Origin: Promethearchaeota archaeon
GTDB taxonomy: Archaea; Asgardarchaeota; Lokiarchaeia; Sigynarchaeales; SOKP01
Direction of reading: 5' to 3'
DNA length: 17,745 nucleotides
Assembly: GCA_016839655.1 (NCBI GenBank)
Contig: JAEOTW010000130.1
Span: forward strand, 1 to 17,745
The notes under the pieces are model-generated. The model made no database searches, was not told the DNA's origin, and saw only the letters and a list, made by a program, of their open reading frames with translations. Position 1 is the stretch's first letter, and the number at the start of each line of letters is the position of its first letter. A program made the position numbers and the translations under genes. Shown in pieces: positions 15,673 to 17,745 of the stretch.

Positions 15673-16476
15673 ATGAGATTTTTATTTGATTTATACTATA
15701 TTATTGATATGGACTTAAATGTAAATATTGAAAAATTAAATCAAAAATATAAAGCATATAATCTACGATTCAGACCTCATGAAGATATTATAATTATTGA
15801 TGAAGACTTTGTTATTGCTAATGATCCCAAATTAAAACAGGAACTAAAAGATTTATATTCAATTATTTTTGACTGGGAACAAAAATTTTGGTACATTGGA
15901 GAGATTGGAATTAAAAGACTTACATCAACCCAATTAAAGGTAGAGCCTTCCCAAGATTTAGATGAATTGAAGAAAGAATTAATAGCAACCGTTGAAATAG
16001 TGAAAGATACTGAATTAAAAAATCTAATTTATGATTTCCTAAAGAACTTTCCAGAATTCTTTGATGTTCCCTGCGCCATAACATACCATCATAATTATAT
16101 CGGAGGGTTATTAGAACACACCGTACAAACTTGTAGAATTGCTTTATCAATTGCAACTAAATTAAAAAAAGAAATAGAAATAGATATAGATTTACTAGTA
16201 GCTGGGGCAATTCTTCATGATATTGGCAAAATTGACTGCTATAAATATCAGGATGGAAAAATTGAGGCAACTACAATATTAAATGAACAAGATCACATTA
16301 TTAACGGCATAAAGATACTTTCTCAAAACTTTTCTCATGAGAAATTAGACGAAATTATCCATATAATAGCTTCACATCATAATCTAAAGGAATGGGGGTC
16401 TCCGATCCAACCAAGCAGTAATGAAGCGTGGATTATCCATTTCTCTGAAAATCTATCTTCAAAAATATTAGGTTAG
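15673..16476 (+). CDS. YhaM-like HD-domain 3'-5' exoribonuclease/phosphohydrolase
   Basis: A 267-residue protein. The C-terminal HD domain (about 130-262) follows YhaM/CbfI: YHHNYIGGLLEHT (H139, H140, H149), GAILHDIGKI (the H182-D183 metal pair), DHIINGI (H208), IASHHNLKEWGSP (H235, H236) and EAWIIHFSENLSSK, where the last usual Asp is Glu259. The N-terminal 90 residues are a strand/helix module without a clear OB fold, whereas bacterial YhaM has one. The enzyme class removes nucleotides from RNA or DNA 3' ends, using metals. Start: ATG 15673 gives a hydrophobic 12-residue extension; a TATA box (15653-15661) would place transcription near 15683, which favours the ATG at 15709 (254 residues). 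The frame stays open for 16 codons after its TAG, so the natural end may once have been later. Confidence 0.8.
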   Translation: MRFLFDLYYIIDMDLNVNIEKLNQKYKAYNLRFRPHEDIIIIDEDFVIANDPKLKQELKDLYSIIFDWEQKFWYIGEIGIKRLTSTQLKVEPSQDLDELKKELIATVEIVKDTELKNLIYDFLKNFPEFFDVPCAITYHHNYIGGLLEHTVQTCRIALSIATKLKKEIEIDIDLLVAGAILHDIGKIDCYKYQDGKIEATTILNEQDHIINGIKILSQNFSHEKLDEIIHIIASHHNLKEWGSPIQPSSNEAWIIHFSENLSSKILG

Positions 16477-16653
16477 GATGAAGTGTATAAAACAGGCAAA
16501 TTATTATCAGAAAAAGTAATCTACTAAATAGAACTTACTCTTTTAAACATCCTTCAACTATATTTAGGGAATTTGTTGATCTTTTTTCACTATAATTTCC
16601 TATATTCTTCTTGAATATATTCTTCAAATTCATCCTAGTCCCAATGTATATAA

Positions 16654-16688
16654 AAATCTCTGCTCAAGAACATACTCTATAATCAAAT
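16654..16688 (+). repeat. Dispersed ~43-bp repeat, copy B (degenerate)
   Basis: AAATCTCTGCTCAAGAACAT plus ACTCT matches the left half of copies A and C with one or two changes. The right half (TATAATCAAAT) has drifted and is shorter. It sits between the HD nuclease and TPR genes, in the same orientation. Confidence 0.55.
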
Positions 16689-16705
16689 CCAATTCATACT
16701 TTTTG

Positions 16706-16713
16706 TTTAAATA
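16706..16713 (+). promoter_or_regulatory. TATA box of the TPR gene
   Basis: TTTAAATA is centred 26-27 bp before the ATG at 16736, exactly where a leaderless archaeal transcript would begin. The same octamer occurs in the promoter at 7235. Confidence 0.6.
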
Positions 16714-16735
16714 GTTTGATGTAGAAATTATTAAG

Positions 16736-17452
16736 ATGTTTCGACGAAAAAAGAAAAAACGGAAAATTTCCTCTTGTTTTCTAGACTCTAAATATTTTGA
16801 ACAGCTTGGATATCAAGATCTTGATAGAATTTATGATAAATTTATTCAATTGTTTACCAAGAAGAGAGTTAAAGAGTTCGATAAACATGAATTAGTACGA
16901 GTGGCATACTTAATTGCTGAGAATTATTCACTTCAAGCTGAGGCTGAACATGAAAAAGAAGATCAAAAATTTTATTATAAAAGAATGCAACGTGTAGCAG
17001 AATTAGGGCTTAGCCTTTTAAAGAAACACGAAGGGCTTTTGTGGAATCTGGGAGTAGCTTTGTTTTTTATGGATAAACATCAGCAAGCTCTTAATCCATT
17101 CAAACACTTATTAAAAATCCAGAATAGGGCATTAAAAAAGGAAAAAAAATTGAAAGCTAGAATAATAAGAGCAACTCCTCTATCCTACCTTGCAAGTATT
17201 TATACCCAAATGGGAAATTATAAAAAGGCAACTGTGTTCCATAAGAAAATTGTTCATAGAAAACTAGGAGATAATTATAGCTGGATAAGACTTGCTGATA
17301 GCTACAGAAGGATACATAAGTACAAAAAAGCTAAATATGCATATCTTAAAGCCTTGGAACAATTCCCTAAATATCAATCGATCTTAAAAAAGATAGATTC
17401 TCTTCCTAATAAGAAAAAGTTTAAAAAAAAAAATCGAAATAATAAAAAGTAA
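16736..17452 (+). CDS. Tetratricopeptide-repeat protein, strongly basic
   Basis: A 238-residue soluble protein with Lys/Arg-rich ends (FRRKKKKRK at the start, KKKFKKKNRNNKK at the end). The middle shows TPR helix pairs: GLLWNLGVALFFMDKHQQAL (about 99-118), PLSYLASIYTQMGNYKKA (about 149-166), SWIRLADSYRRIHKYKKA (about 181-198) and a final YLKALEQFPKYQ. At least three units carry the W/Y-L-G/A-Y-A-P pattern. TPRs bind other proteins. The basic tails suggest contact with nucleic acid or ribosomes, which is inference only. A TATA box 26-27 bp upstream indicates a leaderless message and fixes the ATG. Its stop overlaps the first bases of repeat copy C. Confidence 0.85.
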   Translation: MFRRKKKKRKISSCFLDSKYFEQLGYQDLDRIYDKFIQLFTKKRVKEFDKHELVRVAYLIAENYSLQAEAEHEKEDQKFYYKRMQRVAELGLSLLKKHEGLLWNLGVALFFMDKHQQALNPFKHLLKIQNRALKKEKKLKARIIRATPLSYLASIYTQMGNYKKATVFHKKIVHRKLGDNYSWIRLADSYRRIHKYKKAKYAYLKALEQFPKYQSILKKIDSLPNKKKFKKKNRNNKK

Positions 17453-17494
17453 AATCTAGCTCTAGAACATACTCCATCCCTTCTCATCTCAAAT
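17452..17494 (+). repeat. Dispersed ~43-bp repeat, copy C
   Basis: This copy contains CTCTAGAACATACTCCATCC and ends TTCTCATCTCAAAT. It is the best-kept copy and begins at the stop codon of the TPR gene. It leads straight into the GC-rich tract. Read on the minus strand, it forms the downstream end of that tract and finishes in GATTTT. Confidence 0.75.
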
Positions 17495-17499
17495 CATTC

Positions 17500-17745
17500 A
17501 TCAACCATCACTTATCGCTCCAATTACGCTACAATCCCCTACACGCTAAGCCTGAACCTTGTGGTTCCTCTTTCAACACCACACACTCGTGCTATTGAGA
17601 GTGGCGGGCTGAATAGGTCGCCCGAAAGCTCCCTACGTACACCCCCACCTCACTAACCCCGTCTTTTACGGGTGCACTCGTCTCGCATACTCAGTTCGCG
17701 TCACCGCGCCCTGATCTCGTTACAAAGCATCCCATACATTCAAAT
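17500..17745 (-). ncRNA. GC-rich hairpin tract, probable structured RNA (possibly group II intron domain I), cut by window edge
   Basis: Base composition changes sharply: 57-58% G+C over 17581-17700 by direct count, in an A/T-rich genome. Five perfect short stems follow one another (plus coordinates): 17554-17567 (GAACC/GGTTC), 17584-17603 (CACTC/GAGTG), 17605-17624 (CGGGC/GCCCG), 17658-17672 (CCCGT/ACGGG) and 17697-17708 (CGCG/CGCG). The last is closed on the minus strand by GUGA, a GNRA tetraloop, so the minus strand is the likely RNA. No long frame is open on either strand. From memory, the minus-strand run GGTGACGCGAACTGAG is like the 5' part of some bacterial-type group II introns. That match is not verified. 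Other structured RNAs are possible. It does not look like tRNA, 16S, 23S or RNase P RNA. Confidence 0.4.

Noticed and set aside
17500..17745. CRISPR array or rRNA/tRNA gene as an explanation for the GC-rich end
   Set aside because: There is no regularly spaced direct repeat, no tRNA T-arm (GGTTCRA) and no recognisable 16S or 23S motif on either strand.

Overview
The window looks like an archaeal chromosome segment, most likely from an Asgard (Lokiarchaeia-like) archaeon. This is inferred, because no rRNA or marker gene is present. The evidence is AT-rich DNA, TATA boxes placed for short-leader or leaderless starts, GGAGGTG/GGTGA Shine-Dalgarno sites ahead of downstream operon genes, a very large surface protein with LamG-like and calcium-loop modules plus many membrane segments, and a HEAT-like/LRR protein of a style common in Lokiarchaeia. 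Stops are TAA, TAG and TGA.

Region 1 (1-7047) is cell-surface and accessory. It holds a giant multi-domain membrane protein cut by the left edge, then a secreted, C-terminally anchored zinc phospholipase C/P1-nuclease-type protein, and on the opposite strand a leucine-rich-repeat protein that meets it stop to stop with no gap.

Region 2 (about 7200-14465) reads as a defence/conflict island. It begins with a winged-helix regulator, a YwgA/Panacea-like protein and a MazF/PemK toxin gene. These form one tight operon with an 18-bp inverted repeat beside its TATA box. The toxin frame is broken by two A-run frameshifts. Next come a small conserved-looking protein coupled to a PLD-type nuclease with a zinc-ribbon tail, a 542-residue protein with an N-terminal zinc cluster and a C-terminal PD-(D/E)XK site, an AbiV-like HEPN protein, a trypsin-fold protease, an RNase III-fold protein with altered catalytic positions (minus strand), and a small nucleoside-deoxyribosyltransferase/TIR-like protein.

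Region 3 (14529-17745) has a DnaQ-type exonuclease and a short hypothetical gene on the minus strand. On the plus strand it has a YhaM-like HD exoribonuclease and a TPR protein. Three copies of a roughly 43-bp repeat lie between these genes. The third copy runs into a GC-rich tract (57-58% G+C by direct count over 17581-17700) with five perfect short hairpins. One of these has a GUGA loop on the minus strand, so a structured RNA or group II intron fragment probably lies at the right edge.

The best candidates for something undescribed are the regulator/YwgA-like/MazF trio with its operator, the nuclease-nuclease-AbiV cluster, and the repeat-flanked GC-rich RNA-like tract.
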